DNA from: Niabella sp.
Lineage (GTDB): Bacteria; Bacteroidota; Bacteroidia; Chitinophagales; Chitinophagaceae
Assembly (NCBI GenBank): GCA_017744795.1
Contig: JAGIAQ010000006.1
Span: forward strand, 10,809-74,808
Reading direction: 5' to 3'
Length of the DNA: 64,000 nucleotides
Part shown: piece after piece, positions 50,237-60,087 of the stretch
Layout: the number at the start of each line of letters is the position of its first letter
Numbering within the stretch: the first letter of the stretch is position 1
Made by a program: the position numbers and the translations under genes
The notes under the pieces: generated by a model
Told to the model about the DNA's origin: nothing
What the model saw: the letters and a program-made list of their open reading frames with translations, nothing else
The model's database searches: none

Positions 50237-51568
50237 CTAAAAATATTTTGTTTTACCAGGCATCGCAATGGGGTAGAAACCATCTGCATCGGGCAATACC
50301 GGCGGCGTGGCTGTAAAGCTGTATTCTTTGGGCATAATATCGATGCCGGAATTGATCGCCTTATCCCATTCGATCACCTGGCCGCTATAAGTAGCCATCC
50401 GTCCCATAATAGACGTCATGGTGCTGGTAGCGCCGTAGTCGGCATTCGAAAATTTATACTCGCCTTTGGCCACCGCCTCAAATAATTCGTCGTGTTCCGT
50501 TTGGTAGGGGTTGCGTTCGCCTCCCTTTTTGTCGAAGCTGAACAGCACTTTTCCCGAGCGGTCTTTGATTACAGACGCATCTCCAAATATCGAGCCTTTT
50601 GTGCCAACGATCAATTCATCCACCTTGCTCATGGTGCCCGGAATATGGCGGCACTGGCTGTTCAGAATGGTTCCATCGGCATAATGGAACTCTACGTAAT
50701 GGTGGTCATAAATTTCCCCGTATTGTTTTCCGGTTCTTACCTGGCGGCCGCCCATTCCCTGTGCCTTAACGGGATGCCCCTCCATAAACCAGTTCATTAC
50801 ATCAATATTATGGATGTGCTGTTCGTTGATATGATCTCCGCAAAGCCAGTTAAAATAATACCAGTTGCGCATCTGGTATTCCATTTCCGTTTGCTGGGGC
50901 TCACGTTGTTTTACCCAAACGCCGGAATTATTCCACCACACCTGCCCGGAAATAATATCTCCTATCAGGTCTTTGCGTTTAAATAATTCGCGGTAAGAGT
51001 CCTGGTAGCGGCGTTGCAGTCCCACCACCACATTCAGTTTTTTCTGTTTGGCAATGGCCGCTGCATCCATTACTTTTTTAATACCAGCGGGATCGGTAGC
51101 CATTGGTTTTTCAGAAAAAATATGTTTGTTCTGTTTTACCGCCTCTTCAAAATGGATGGGTCGAAAACCCGGCGGTGTGGTAAGAATAACCACATCAGCC
51201 AATGCTATTGCCTTTTTATAGGCATCGAATCCTACAAATTTATTTTCTTCAGGTACATTGATCTTGCTGAGCAGGTTACCCTTCAAGCCGCTGTCCGACA
51301 TATCTTTTGCGGTAATAGTTTTATAACATCCGTCCAGCCGGTCCCGGAACGCATCGGCCATGGCCACTAATTTTACGTTCTGTTTGGTAGACAGGGCCTG
51401 CGTTACAGCTCCGGTACCCCGGCCGCCGCAGCCGATCAGGGCAATTTTTATTTCTCCTTTGGCTCCGGAAAAAAAGTTGATGTTACCCAGGGATGGGGCA
51501 GCCAAAAGACCGCCGGCAATCAGCGATCCGTTCTTTACAAAATCTCTTCTTGTTGTTTTGTTGCTCAT
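50237..51568 (-). CDS. Exported Gfo/Idh/MocA-family oxidoreductase
   Basis: 443 residues. Twin-arginine type signal (TTRRDFVKNGSLIAGGLLAAP), then an NAD(P)-binding fold (IALIGCGGRGTGAV, Gly-rich) and the C-terminal beta sheet with EKPMATDPAGIKK (catalytic Lys). Exported oxidoreductases of this kind take part in 3-keto sugar pathways of Bacteroidota. Runs with the SUMF1-like gene on the same strand. Confidence 0.9.
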   Translation of the reverse strand: MSNKTTRRDFVKNGSLIAGGLLAAPSLGNINFFSGAKGEIKIALIGCGGRGTGAVTQALSTKQNVKLVAMADAFRDRLDGCYKTITAKDMSDSGLKGNLLSKINVPEENKFVGFDAYKKAIALADVVILTTPPGFRPIHFEEAVKQNKHIFSEKPMATDPAGIKKVMDAAAIAKQKKLNVVVGLQRRYQDSYRELFKRKDLIGDIISGQVWWNNSGVWVKQREPQQTEMEYQMRNWYYFNWLCGDHINEQHIHNIDVMNWFMEGHPVKAQGMGGRQVRTGKQYGEIYDHHYVEFHYADGTILNSQCRHIPGTMSKVDELIVGTKGSIFGDASVIKDRSGKVLFSFDKKGGERNPYQTEHDELFEAVAKGEYKFSNADYGATSTMTSIMGRMATYSGQVIEWDKAINSGIDIMPKEYSFTATPPVLPDADGFYPIAMPGKTKYF

Positions 51569-51622
51569 GATGTTATGATATTTAATCGCTAAAAATTAGA
51601 CTTGCTTAGACTTTTTAAATTT

Positions 51623-51748
51623 AACCGCATAGGAACATAGAATTATGATAGCAGAAAAAGGGAACATAAAAACACATCAGCTATGTTCGCCTCTGGCAAA
51701 GTCTATATTGCCTTGCGGGCTATGAGCTCTACTGAATCTATGTGGTTT
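51623..51748. repeat. Short element with terminal inverted repeats, between the oxidoreductase and SUMF1 genes
   Basis: Left end AACCGCATAGG (51623-51633), right end CTATGTGGTT (51738-51747), 9 of 11 bases complementary. No open reading frame; a smaller inner ATAGAA/TCTAT pairing. Confidence 0.5.
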
Positions 51749-51759
51749 GAACAATTTCA

Positions 51760-52716
51760 TTATAAAATATATGTTGAGAAAAATTTTTCAATGACTTCTT
51801 TGTCGGGTTGTTTCACCGGGCGAACGAGGCGGAAACCCACGAAGGGTGCATCCGCATTCCACCATTTGCTTTTGGGTATCTGGGGATCACGGCGGTTCCA
51901 GACAGGGTCCGATTCGGTCCGGTTGGCGCTCCGTAATTCCATGGCATCGTCTTTAAAACTACCCCCCCGTACAATGCGTGGGTGGCGGGTTTCGGGAACG
52001 CGCACCGGATTAGTGGCTTCCTTTCCCAATGTGGTATAGTAATCGGCCTGGTATTGATCCAGTACCCATTCGGCAACATTGCCATAAATATCATACAGCC
52101 CCCAGGGGTTGGGTTTTTTCAGACCCACTTTGTGGTATTTGCCGTCGCTGTTTTTTTCGTACCAGGCATAGTCGCCCAATTGTTGCTCCGCCGCTCCAAA
52201 AAACCAGGGGCCTTCAGAACCTGCCCGTGCGGCATATTCCCACTCCGCTTCTGTGGGCAACCGGTAAAAGACGCCTGTTTTTGCATAGAGCCATTTGCAG
52301 TACATAATGGCCGCGCGTTGCTGCATGCTGTTGGCAGGAAAACCACCTTCTTTTCCCATGCCGAGGGTCAGATCGATATAGGGAGTGGTTGGGCGGGTAA
52401 CCGCATCTGCATCTACATTCTGGCCCAGACTTTCATCATTTAGATATAGCACATATTCATCAAAGGTGACCTCTTTTTCACCCATATAGAAAGCATCGAG
52501 TTTTACGGTTACCGGAGGCAATTCGTCGGCATCCTTGCCGGGATCTTTGGCATTGCGCCCCATTTTAAAACTTCCTGCGGGAATGGGAACCATGGTAAAT
52601 TTTACATCAGACCCGGGTATCGGTTGCTCATATTTCTGAAAAGCGGCGTCTTTTTTGTCCTGGGCATTAAGGAGGGCAGTAGTGAGGCACAAAAGTGCGG
52701 CAATCATCTGTTTCAT
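51760..52716 (-). CDS. Exported SUMF1/FGE-sulfatase-like protein without catalytic cysteines
   Basis: 318 residues. Signal peptide MKQMIAALLCLTTALLNAQ. The formylglycine-generating enzyme fold is visible (MVPIPAGSFKMGRNAKDPGKDADELPPVTVKLDAFYMGEKEVTFDEY, RLPTEAEWEYAARAG, GLYDIYGNVAEWVLD, RGGSFKDDAMELRSANR, GFRLVRP). In true FGE the segment after RGGS carries two active-site cysteines; here none is present. So it is more likely structural or regulatory (compare GldK/GldJ) than an oxidase. Convergent with nothing; divergent from the TIM-barrel gene at 52852. Confidence 0.88.
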   Translation of the reverse strand: MKQMIAALLCLTTALLNAQDKKDAAFQKYEQPIPGSDVKFTMVPIPAGSFKMGRNAKDPGKDADELPPVTVKLDAFYMGEKEVTFDEYVLYLNDESLGQNVDADAVTRPTTPYIDLTLGMGKEGGFPANSMQQRAAIMYCKWLYAKTGVFYRLPTEAEWEYAARAGSEGPWFFGAAEQQLGDYAWYEKNSDGKYHKVGLKKPNPWGLYDIYGNVAEWVLDQYQADYYTTLGKEATNPVRVPETRHPRIVRGGSFKDDAMELRSANRTESDPVWNRRDPQIPKSKWWNADAPFVGFRLVRPVKQPDKEVIEKFFSTYIL

Positions 52717-52851
52717 TGATCCGAAGATAATTAAAATTTTATTTTAATAGTTATTATGGCAATAAAATACGACAATTTGAAAATATTTGCTTTTCCCTTT
52801 TTATAAATATCAAAGTTTACTATATTTAGTTCGAAAAAATTTTTTGCCATT

Positions 52852-53766
52852 ATGAATCGCAGAAGCTTTGTAAAGAATAACGTTTTAACAGCAACCGCAT
52901 TGGGTATGGGAACAGGTGTATGGGCACGGTCTTCCGGAACCGGCGTTGCTGATAAGCCTTTTAACCTGAATTATGCCCCGCACGACGGGATGTTTGCCAA
53001 CAGTGCCGGTAAGGATTTTCTGGATCAGCTAAAATTTATATATGACAAGGGGTTCCGTTCCATTGAAGATAATGGTATGACCAGCCGCACACCGGAAATG
53101 CAGTCGAAAATAGGCGAAGCGCTGGCAAAACTGGGTATGCAGATGGGCGTTTTTGTGCTGCCCAAAGGCGGCAACGGGGCAAACACACTGGCAACAAAAA
53201 AGCAGGAGCATATTGACATATTCCTGGAAGGGTGCCGTCAATCAGTAGAAACGGCCAAGCGCTGCGGAGGTAAGTTGACTACAGTAGTGCCGGGTGATTT
53301 TGACCGCAGACTACCGCTGGATATTCAAACAGCCAATGTGGTGGAAGCGCTGCGCAAGGGCGCCGCCATCCTGGAACCGCATGGCATTACAATGGTGTTG
53401 GAACCGCTGAGCGATACGCCTGATCTCTTTTTAAGAACATCGGCACAAACCTATGCAATTTGTAAAGCTGTGAATAGTCCATCCTGCAAGATCCTGTATG
53501 ATATTTATCACATGCAGCGAAATGAGGGCAACCTGATCACCAATATGGGCCTGGCCTGGGATGAGATCGGTTATGTGCAGATCGGGGATGTTCCCGGAAG
53601 AAAAGAGCCCACCACTGGCGAGATCAATTATAAGAATGTTTTTAAATGGCTGCACGAAAAAGGATACAAAGGCATTCTGGGCATGGAACATGGAATCTCG
53701 CAGTCCGGAAAAGCCGGGGAAGACCGGCTGATCGCGGCTTACAGAGAATGTGATGCGTTTATGTAA
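52852..53766 (+). CDS. Exported TIM-barrel sugar isomerase/epimerase (hydroxypyruvate isomerase-like)
   Basis: 304 residues. Twin-arginine type signal (NRRSFVKNNVLTATALGMGTGVWA), then an AP-endonuclease-2 type TIM barrel with metal-binding residues (LEPL in 183-186, DIYH at about 222, GMEHG near the end). Isomerase or epimerase of sugars; the neighbour oxidoreductase suggests periplasmic sugar modification. Transcribed divergently from the SUMF1-like gene. Confidence 0.87.
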   Translation: MNRRSFVKNNVLTATALGMGTGVWARSSGTGVADKPFNLNYAPHDGMFANSAGKDFLDQLKFIYDKGFRSIEDNGMTSRTPEMQSKIGEALAKLGMQMGVFVLPKGGNGANTLATKKQEHIDIFLEGCRQSVETAKRCGGKLTTVVPGDFDRRLPLDIQTANVVEALRKGAAILEPHGITMVLEPLSDTPDLFLRTSAQTYAICKAVNSPSCKILYDIYHMQRNEGNLITNMGLAWDEIGYVQIGDVPGRKEPTTGEINYKNVFKWLHEKGYKGILGMEHGISQSGKAGEDRLIAAYRECDAFM

Positions 53767-53827
53767 ATAAGCAACAGCCGGGAAGTTGCGAAGTCGGCAA
53801 ACAGTGTTTATTCTGTTTCTCCTGGCG

Positions 53828-54472
53828 TCATAGGGCCCCGGCGGTTACGTGTTTTACCGGCTCTCTTAAGATCGTTTTCAATTTTTCCGGGCTGGTTCTT
53901 CTGAAATCTGATAAATAAATTTCATGATGCAGGCCGTTGCGGGCGAGTTGCTGTTCTTTTGTAAAGTCGGTAATCTTTTTCAATGATTCGGGCTCTGAGG
54001 TAAAAGGCCCCTGATGCAGCAACTGCACGCAAAGCCCTTCATTCATTTCAAATAATTCAAGATATTGAACATCGATCAGGCGCTTTTTTAGCAACACAGC
54101 TTCCTGGGCCATCTGTACCGCTTTTTTTGTAACAAACTCCGGCAACCGTATCAGCAGGCGGTATTCCCATTCGCTGCGCGGAATGACTAATGGCGTTTCT
54201 GAAGCCGCAGGTGTCCGGAACCGGTTCTCATCGAACCACCAAAGTCCTTCCAGCTTCGATACCACAAAATCTTTTCCGTTTGCCTTTGATGCAAATTTGA
54301 TGGCATAGGCTGTTGAATACAGGGCTTCGATATGTTTTTTGAAAGGATTGCCCGAAGGATCGCCCATACCGGTAATAGAAAGAAATTGTGCGGGGGCTAT
54401 CGTAATGAGTTCCGGCTGCGTAGTAGCGGTGAAATAGGACCGGTTTATTTTGGTAAGATCTGATTTTTCCAT
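53828..54472 (-). CDS. GyrI-like small-molecule-binding protein
   Basis: 214 residues, stand-alone SOUL/GyrI-like (AraC effector-binding) domain: MEKSDLTKINRSYFTATTQPELITIAPAQFLSITGMGDPSGNPF, VSKLEGLWWFDE, LYEMNEGLCVQLLHQGPF region (ELFEMNEGLCVQ in the sequence) and a basic C-terminus. No DNA-binding domain. ATG 54472 is used. Function unknown; may bind cationic drugs. Confidence 0.83.
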   Translation of the reverse strand: MEKSDLTKINRSYFTATTQPELITIAPAQFLSITGMGDPSGNPFKKHIEALYSTAYAIKFASKANGKDFVVSKLEGLWWFDENRFRTPAASETPLVIPRSEWEYRLLIRLPEFVTKKAVQMAQEAVLLKKRLIDVQYLELFEMNEGLCVQLLHQGPFTSEPESLKKITDFTKEQQLARNGLHHEIYLSDFRRTSPEKLKTILREPVKHVTAGAL

Positions 54473-54670
54473 TTTGTATTCGTTTAATGCTAGTACAAAG
54501 GAACTACCCGGTAATGACAACGGACTGTCAGCAGCCAATTAATAGCCGGAGAGAGGCAAAGGAGGGAAGCGTCTGTTTTTTACCGCTTCTGATTGATGGC
54601 TTTTCGGGCAAACACTATTTCCAATAATTTTTGCAAAATGGACGATTATTTGTCGCGCCCACGTTAAATT

Positions 54671-54706
54671 AAAAATGCCACCCATCTTATAAAATATGGG
54701 TGGCAT
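54671..54706 (-). terminator. Terminator of the OPT transporter gene
   Basis: ATGCCACCCAT (54675-54685) / ATGGGTGGCAT (54696-54706); on the minus strand T5 follows. Confidence 0.9.
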
Positions 54707-54729
54707 GTGAAAGATATTGAATGAAGTAG

Positions 54730-56775
54730 TTACTCTTTGTTCTTTGATAGTCCTACACGGTAAAGTACAAAAGCCATTACTGCAAAAGCCAGTGTTCCCA
54801 AAATATAATAACCGTCTTCATGTAAAAAACTGGTCAGTCCGTGCTCTGCGTTTACTTTAGCCAGGGCCGCGGCAGGCCCGTTAAATCCGGACAGGATCGC
54901 TATAACCACCCCGGCAACGGCACCGCCGGCAACCAGTCCGGTTGCAAAAAGGTTCCCACGGCCCAGTTCCTCTTCTTCAGCACTGGCGGCTTTGCCTTCC
55001 TTTTTATCTACAGCGCCTCTAACTAATCCACCTAAAAAAATAGGCAATGTTGTAGATAAAGGCAGGTAAGCACCTACTGCAAAACTTAATGACTTAACGC
55101 CGCAGAGTTCCAGCACTATAGAAATAAAGACGCCTACCAATACGAACTGCCAATCCAAATTGAACGACAGGATGCCGCGAGCTAAAGTGGCCATCAGTGT
55201 TCCCTGAGGGGCTGGATAATATTCGGAACCGATCGCATGTTCAGTAACGCCTTTAGCCACCATATCCGCCGTGGGCTTGTCCAGGAAATTGACGGTAAAT
55301 CCTATAACGATGGAAGCCACAATAACGCCCACAAATAAAGCTATTTGCTGATATTTGGGAGTTGCCCCAATGATGTACCCTGTTTTCAGATCCTGCGAGG
55401 TGGCACCGGCGTTAGCTGCGGCAATACAGATCAAACCTCCAACGACTAAAGCCATCGGTTCATAGGCCTTGCCGCTCCAGCCCACGGCGATGAATATTAA
55501 ACAAGTGCCCATTAATGTGGCAATGGTCATGCCGCTTACCGGGTTGTTAGTGGTGCCAATAAGCCCAACAATTCTGGAAGACACTGTAACGAAAAATGCT
55601 CCGAAAATAACTACCAGAACTCCGAGCAGTAATTTTTGAAAGATCGTATTTCCCGGTACTTGGGGTAATAATGCAATGAGGATAATTAATGCAAGACTTC
55701 CCCAGCCAACTATCTTCATGCTCAGGTCACGCTCGGTTCTTTTTACAGTGGCTTCGGTTGCTGCCGCCCCACCTTTTATAGACCCCAGGCTACCTTTAAA
55801 AGAGGCGATAATGGTGGGTATGGTTTTTAATAATGTAATAAAGCCTCCTGCGGCTACCGCACCTGCGCCGATTTGACGGATGTAAGCATAATAAATGGCC
55901 GATGAAAAATCATTGAACGTCTTTGCCGCCGGATCCCATCCGCCTTTACCACCTGCTGCTCCTATATTGGCGAGGTAGCCCAGTTTCACCTGTTGCGCGG
56001 CGATCAGTTCTGGCGAAACGACGGAGGACAATAATGGGATCAGCACTAACCAGGCCAGCACACCTCCAGCCACTAGCACTCCACAGATTTTAGGGCCAAT
56101 GATATACCCAACGCCCAGGTATTCCGGTGTAATTTCGCCACTCAGCTTAGCCGAAGGAAAGAACCGGTTGGTCTGTTTGGTGATGAATGATGGCGTTTCG
56201 GCAATGACGTGCATGATCTTTTGCAACACAGCGTACACGAAAGCAAAGCCCAGGCCCCAGAAAGCAGTTTTGGCAAAGTCACCGCCTTTTTCACCCGCCT
56301 TCAACACATCCGCGCAGGCGGTTCCTTCGGGGTAGGGAAGGGTTTTATGTTCGTTCACAATTAAAGATTTGCGCAGGGGGATCATCATCAGGGTACCCAG
56401 GATACCACCAATGATCGCCAGGGTTAAGATGGTCATGTAATTGAAGAACTGTGCCCCGCTGCCATCGCTCAGGAATAAAAATCCCGGCAGGGTAAACACC
56501 ACACCAGAGGCAATACTTTCACCCGCTGATCCCGTGGTTTGTATGATATTATTTTCCAGGACGGTGGTTTTCAAAAACTTCCGCCCCAGGGTAATAGCGA
56601 TCACGGCAATTGGGATGGAAGCGGAAACGGTCAATCCGGCTTTCAACGCCAGGTAAACCGTTGCGGCGCCAAAGATGATCCCAAAGGCAGCGCCGGTTAA
56701 TACTGATTTTAGTGTGAATTCAGCCATGCGCGCCTCATCCGGCACAAAAGGTTTGAACGATGGTTTTTCTGTCAT
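54730..56775 (-). CDS. Oligopeptide transporter, OPT family
   Basis: 681 residues with about 15 membrane helices, Gly-rich loops and the OPT signature (LTLPVLL-type repeats; GSAGESIASGVVFTLPGFLF, GTNNPVSGMTIATLMGTC). Imports oligopeptides with protons. Start ATG 56775 (MTEKPSFKPFVPDEARMAEFT). Adjacent POT gene, transcribed the same way upstream, suggests a peptide-use set, though each has its own terminator. Confidence 0.92.
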   Translation of the reverse strand: MTEKPSFKPFVPDEARMAEFTLKSVLTGAAFGIIFGAATVYLALKAGLTVSASIPIAVIAITLGRKFLKTTVLENNIIQTTGSAGESIASGVVFTLPGFLFLSDGSGAQFFNYMTILTLAIIGGILGTLMMIPLRKSLIVNEHKTLPYPEGTACADVLKAGEKGGDFAKTAFWGLGFAFVYAVLQKIMHVIAETPSFITKQTNRFFPSAKLSGEITPEYLGVGYIIGPKICGVLVAGGVLAWLVLIPLLSSVVSPELIAAQQVKLGYLANIGAAGGKGGWDPAAKTFNDFSSAIYYAYIRQIGAGAVAAGGFITLLKTIPTIIASFKGSLGSIKGGAAATEATVKRTERDLSMKIVGWGSLALIILIALLPQVPGNTIFQKLLLGVLVVIFGAFFVTVSSRIVGLIGTTNNPVSGMTIATLMGTCLIFIAVGWSGKAYEPMALVVGGLICIAAANAGATSQDLKTGYIIGATPKYQQIALFVGVIVASIVIGFTVNFLDKPTADMVAKGVTEHAIGSEYYPAPQGTLMATLARGILSFNLDWQFVLVGVFISIVLELCGVKSLSFAVGAYLPLSTTLPIFLGGLVRGAVDKKEGKAASAEEEELGRGNLFATGLVAGGAVAGVVIAILSGFNGPAAALAKVNAEHGLTSFLHEDGYYILGTLAFAVMAFVLYRVGLSKNKE

Positions 56776-56828
56776 AGTTGTTTTGCTTGAAGGGCGAAAG
56801 ATAACGAATGATAGTTTACGAAATAAAA

Positions 56829-56858
56829 AAATCATGCAATAAACCTATTGCATGATTT
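56829..56858 (-). terminator. Terminator of the POT transporter gene
   Basis: 12-bp arms AAATCATGCAAT (56829-56840) / ATTGCATGATTT (56847-56858), followed on the minus strand by T7. Confidence 0.9.
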
Positions 56859-56900
56859 CCTGAAAAGTTGTGTTATGATTTCGGAGCGAAAGAAGTGCTT

Positions 56901-58568
56901 TTAGATACTTCCCGTTTTCTCTTTAATTACAAGCGCAATTCTTTTACTCAGTATAAAAACAATAATGCCCGCTATCAGTGCCCCTATAACAAGGATCAGG
57001 AAATAATTGCTTTTGTTTTCAAAGCTGTCCCAGAAGGTGGCCATCAGTCCGGCTACCTTGCCACTCATGGAAATGATGATGAACCAGCAGCCCATCATTA
57101 AAGAGGTGACACGCGGCGGCGCCAGTTTGGAGACCATTGACAAGCCTACGGGACTTACAAATAATTCTCCTATAGTAAAAATGGCGTAAGTGCCTACGAC
57201 CCACCAGGCGGATGTTTTATTATGGTAGATATTGGTGCTCATAGCTGCAGCAACCATCAGCAATGCAGACAAGCCTGCGATCCAGGTGCCTAATCCGGCT
57301 TTAACGGGTGTATTGGGAGCGCGTCCCCGCCGCGCCAGCCAGCCCAAAAGGCCGATGATCAGGGGGGTGAAGATGACAATAAAGAAGGGGTTGATGGATT
57401 GAAATATCTCCGTAGACAACAGGTTCATTTTACCCGATGGCGGCCATTGATCTTTGGGCAGGTTATTAAAGTAAAGATCCGGCCCGGTGGTGTTCAATGC
57501 ATTTCCTTTTGCATCCGATTGTGTGCGCAGGAGACTGTCGACTTTAGCTACTTCATGCGGTTGGGTGGTTACCGTTTCCAACATTCCAAAAGGCCGCGTT
57601 GCCTTTTCCAGGTAGGTGGGCATTTCGCGTGAGGTGTATTGATCTGCCCAGATCGTAAGGCCGGTGCTGTTTTGGTTGTAGATCACCCAAAAGGCAAAAG
57701 CGCCGATAAAAAAAGTAAACAGGGCGCCCAGGCTTCTTTTGTCCTCTTTATTCGCTTTTACGTAAAGGGTTGCAAAAAAGATGATGATCGGCAAACAGGC
57801 AAACATAAAAGCGTCGTTGGATTGAGAACCAAAAATGGTATGCCCGATCATATTTTTAATAAACCAGCCAAAAATACCGGTCAGGATCGCCGGGAGAAAT
57901 ACCTGTAAAAAAATGCCGCTCATTGGAATGTCGCCTTTCTCCATCGGTTTCTTTACATCGCCGGCTTTTACATGTTTTAGCCCTGCAATGAACCAGATAA
58001 CGGAAAGAACCATGCCCACGCCGGCCGCCGCAAACGCGTACCCCCAGCCGTAGTGGTTGCGCATGTAAGCGGCAACGAAATTGCAGACAAATGCGCCAAC
58101 ATTTACGCCCATGTAAAATATATTGTAAGCTACGTCTTTCTTAGGCTTAAGATCTTCCCGGTTATAAATATTGCCCAGCAAAGTGCTGATGTTAGGCTTA
58201 AAAAAGCCATTCCCGATCATTAATAAAGGAAGGGAGATATACAGAGCCTTATCACCCGGGATCGCCAGGCAGAAGTAGCCCGCGGCTAAAAGCAGTCCAC
58301 CCAGAATTATGGCCTTCCGGTAACCCAGATACCGGTCGGCAATAAGGCCGCCGATAAAAGGTGTCAGGTAAACCATAGCAATATAGGTACCCACCAGGTC
58401 TGCTGCTTTTTGAGGCGTAAAACCCACGCCTCCATTTGCGGTGCTATCTTTTAGATACAGAAGAAAAATGCCCACCATAAGGTAGAAGCCAAATCGTTCC
58501 CACATTTCTGTGAAAAATAAAACATACAAGGCACGCGGGTGGCGGGATTTTTTTTCAATTGCATCCAT
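56901..58568 (-). CDS. Proton-dependent peptide transporter, POT/PTR2 family
   Basis: 555 residues, 12-14 membrane helices. Typical motifs: EMWERFGFYLMVGIFLLYL (E-x-x-E-R-F), GGLIADRYLGYRKAI and YNIFYMGVNVGAF. Imports di- and tripeptides with protons. Start ATG 58568 (MDAIEKKSRHPRALYVLFF). Divergent from purD. Confidence 0.93.
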   Translation of the reverse strand: MDAIEKKSRHPRALYVLFFTEMWERFGFYLMVGIFLLYLKDSTANGGVGFTPQKAADLVGTYIAMVYLTPFIGGLIADRYLGYRKAIILGGLLLAAGYFCLAIPGDKALYISLPLLMIGNGFFKPNISTLLGNIYNREDLKPKKDVAYNIFYMGVNVGAFVCNFVAAYMRNHYGWGYAFAAAGVGMVLSVIWFIAGLKHVKAGDVKKPMEKGDIPMSGIFLQVFLPAILTGIFGWFIKNMIGHTIFGSQSNDAFMFACLPIIIFFATLYVKANKEDKRSLGALFTFFIGAFAFWVIYNQNSTGLTIWADQYTSREMPTYLEKATRPFGMLETVTTQPHEVAKVDSLLRTQSDAKGNALNTTGPDLYFNNLPKDQWPPSGKMNLLSTEIFQSINPFFIVIFTPLIIGLLGWLARRGRAPNTPVKAGLGTWIAGLSALLMVAAAMSTNIYHNKTSAWWVVGTYAIFTIGELFVSPVGLSMVSKLAPPRVTSLMMGCWFIIISMSGKVAGLMATFWDSFENKSNYFLILVIGALIAGIIVFILSKRIALVIKEKTGSI

Positions 58569-58681
58569 ATAACAAATGTTTGTGTGAAAATTTGCCGGGC
58601 AAAATACATAAAAATGGGGAATCGCCATTTATTTTCATTTTATGGCTATCTTTCCCGCATAAAATTGATTTAAAGCAAAAA

Positions 58682-59956
58682 ATGAAAATATTAGTTTTAG
58701 GAAGCGGCGGCAGGGAACACGCATTGGTGTGGAATATGAAAAACCGTGGCAATCATGAATTGTTTGTTGCGCCGGGCAATCCGGGAACGGCAACACTGGG
58801 CGTTAATGTTGCCCTGGGAATTAATGATTTTGAGGGAATCGGTGCCTTTTGCCGGCAAAACCAGATTGAAATGGTAGTGGTGGGCCCCGAAGAGCCCCTG
58901 GTAAGAGGCATCCGCGATTTCTTCAGAAACGACGCTGCTTTAAACGATATATTATTTATAGGGCCCTCGCAATTGGGTGCGCAGCTGGAAGGCAGTAAGG
59001 CATTTGCCAAGGCCTTTATGGAACGGAACCAGATCCCCACGGCTGCCTACCGGGAATTTACGGAGGCCAATTTTGAAGAAGGAAAAGCCTATATCGGCAA
59101 TCATGCGTTACCAGTAGTATTAAAGGCCGACGGATTAGCCGCCGGGAAAGGAGTGGTCATCTGCCAGACCAACGAAGAGGCCGTGGCCGAGTTTGAAGCC
59201 ATGATACAGGAGGCAAAATTTGGCGAGGCGAGCCGTAAGGTAGTGGTAGAGGAGTTCTTGTCGGGGATTGAAATGAGCGTTTTTATTGTTACGGATGGCA
59301 GCGAATATGTGTTGTTGCCCCAGGCAAAAGACTATAAACGGATAGGGGAGAAGGATAGTGGTTTGAATACCGGCGGCATGGGGGCGGTAAGCCCTGTTCC
59401 TTTTGCGGATGCTGCCTTTATGCAAAAAGTAACGGACCGGGTGATTCAACCTACCGTGGCTGGCTTGCATAAAGAGCAAATCGACTACACCGGCTTTGTG
59501 TTCATCGGACTGATAAAGGTAGGTGATGATCCTTTTGTGATCGAGTACAATTGTCGCATGGGGGATCCTGAGACGGAAGTGGTCATGCCGCGACTGAAAA
59601 CGGACTTAGCGGTTATTTGTAAAGCGGCTGCTGAAAACCGGCTTGCTGAAATTATGGTTGAAGAAGATTCGCGTACTGCTGTTACGGTGATGGCTGTAAG
59701 CGGCGGTTATCCCGGCGACTATGAAAAGGGGTTTAAGATTACCGGGCTGGATCAACCCATGGGGTCATCTGTTTTATTTCATGCCGGAACCAAAGCGCAG
59801 GAAGGGCAAATTGTTACGAATGGCGGAAGGGTGCTTTGCGTTACTTCTTTCGGGGAGGGCGTTGGTGATGCCGTGAATCAATCAAAAACGATTCTGGCGA
59901 ATATTCATTTTGATGATATGTATTACCGGAGAGATATCGGGTTCGAGTTTATGTAG
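58682..59956 (+). CDS. purD: Phosphoribosylamine-glycine ligase
   Basis: ATP-grasp enzyme of purine synthesis (step 2, glycinamide ribotide formation). 424 residues: N-terminal MKILVLGSGGREHALVW, KADGLAAGKGV (ATP loop, about 140-150), FIGLIKVGDDPFVIEYNCRMGDPETEVV (Mg-binding), C-terminal domain. The ATG 58682 is chosen because the family starts MKILVLGSGG. Single-gene unit. Confidence 0.96.
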   Translation: MKILVLGSGGREHALVWNMKNRGNHELFVAPGNPGTATLGVNVALGINDFEGIGAFCRQNQIEMVVVGPEEPLVRGIRDFFRNDAALNDILFIGPSQLGAQLEGSKAFAKAFMERNQIPTAAYREFTEANFEEGKAYIGNHALPVVLKADGLAAGKGVVICQTNEEAVAEFEAMIQEAKFGEASRKVVVEEFLSGIEMSVFIVTDGSEYVLLPQAKDYKRIGEKDSGLNTGGMGAVSPVPFADAAFMQKVTDRVIQPTVAGLHKEQIDYTGFVFIGLIKVGDDPFVIEYNCRMGDPETEVVMPRLKTDLAVICKAAAENRLAEIMVEEDSRTAVTVMAVSGGYPGDYEKGFKITGLDQPMGSSVLFHAGTKAQEGQIVTNGGRVLCVTSFGEGVGDAVNQSKTILANIHFDDMYYRRDIGFEFM

Positions 59957-60046
59957 GACGTTTTTTGGAAGGAGGCTTTCATAATCATTGTAATGTAGTA
60001 ATAGCACGTGTTTAAGGGTGATAAAGCTATATTTGTTAAAAAATGT

Positions 60047-60087
60047 AACCATGAAAATTGAAAATGTAATTTTTAATTTTCATGGTT
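60047..60087. repeat. 41-bp palindrome at the 3' side of the AAA ATPase gene
   Basis: Arms AACCATGAAAATT (60047-60059) and AATTTTCATGGTT (60075-60087), inner AAAAT/ATTTT. Its right end touches the stop codon of the ATPase gene. Near-copy at 61264-61306. Confidence 0.85.

Noticed and set aside
51683-52443. Plus-strand ORFs opposite the SUMF1-like gene
   Set aside because: Shadow frames of the minus-strand gene; low-complexity translations.
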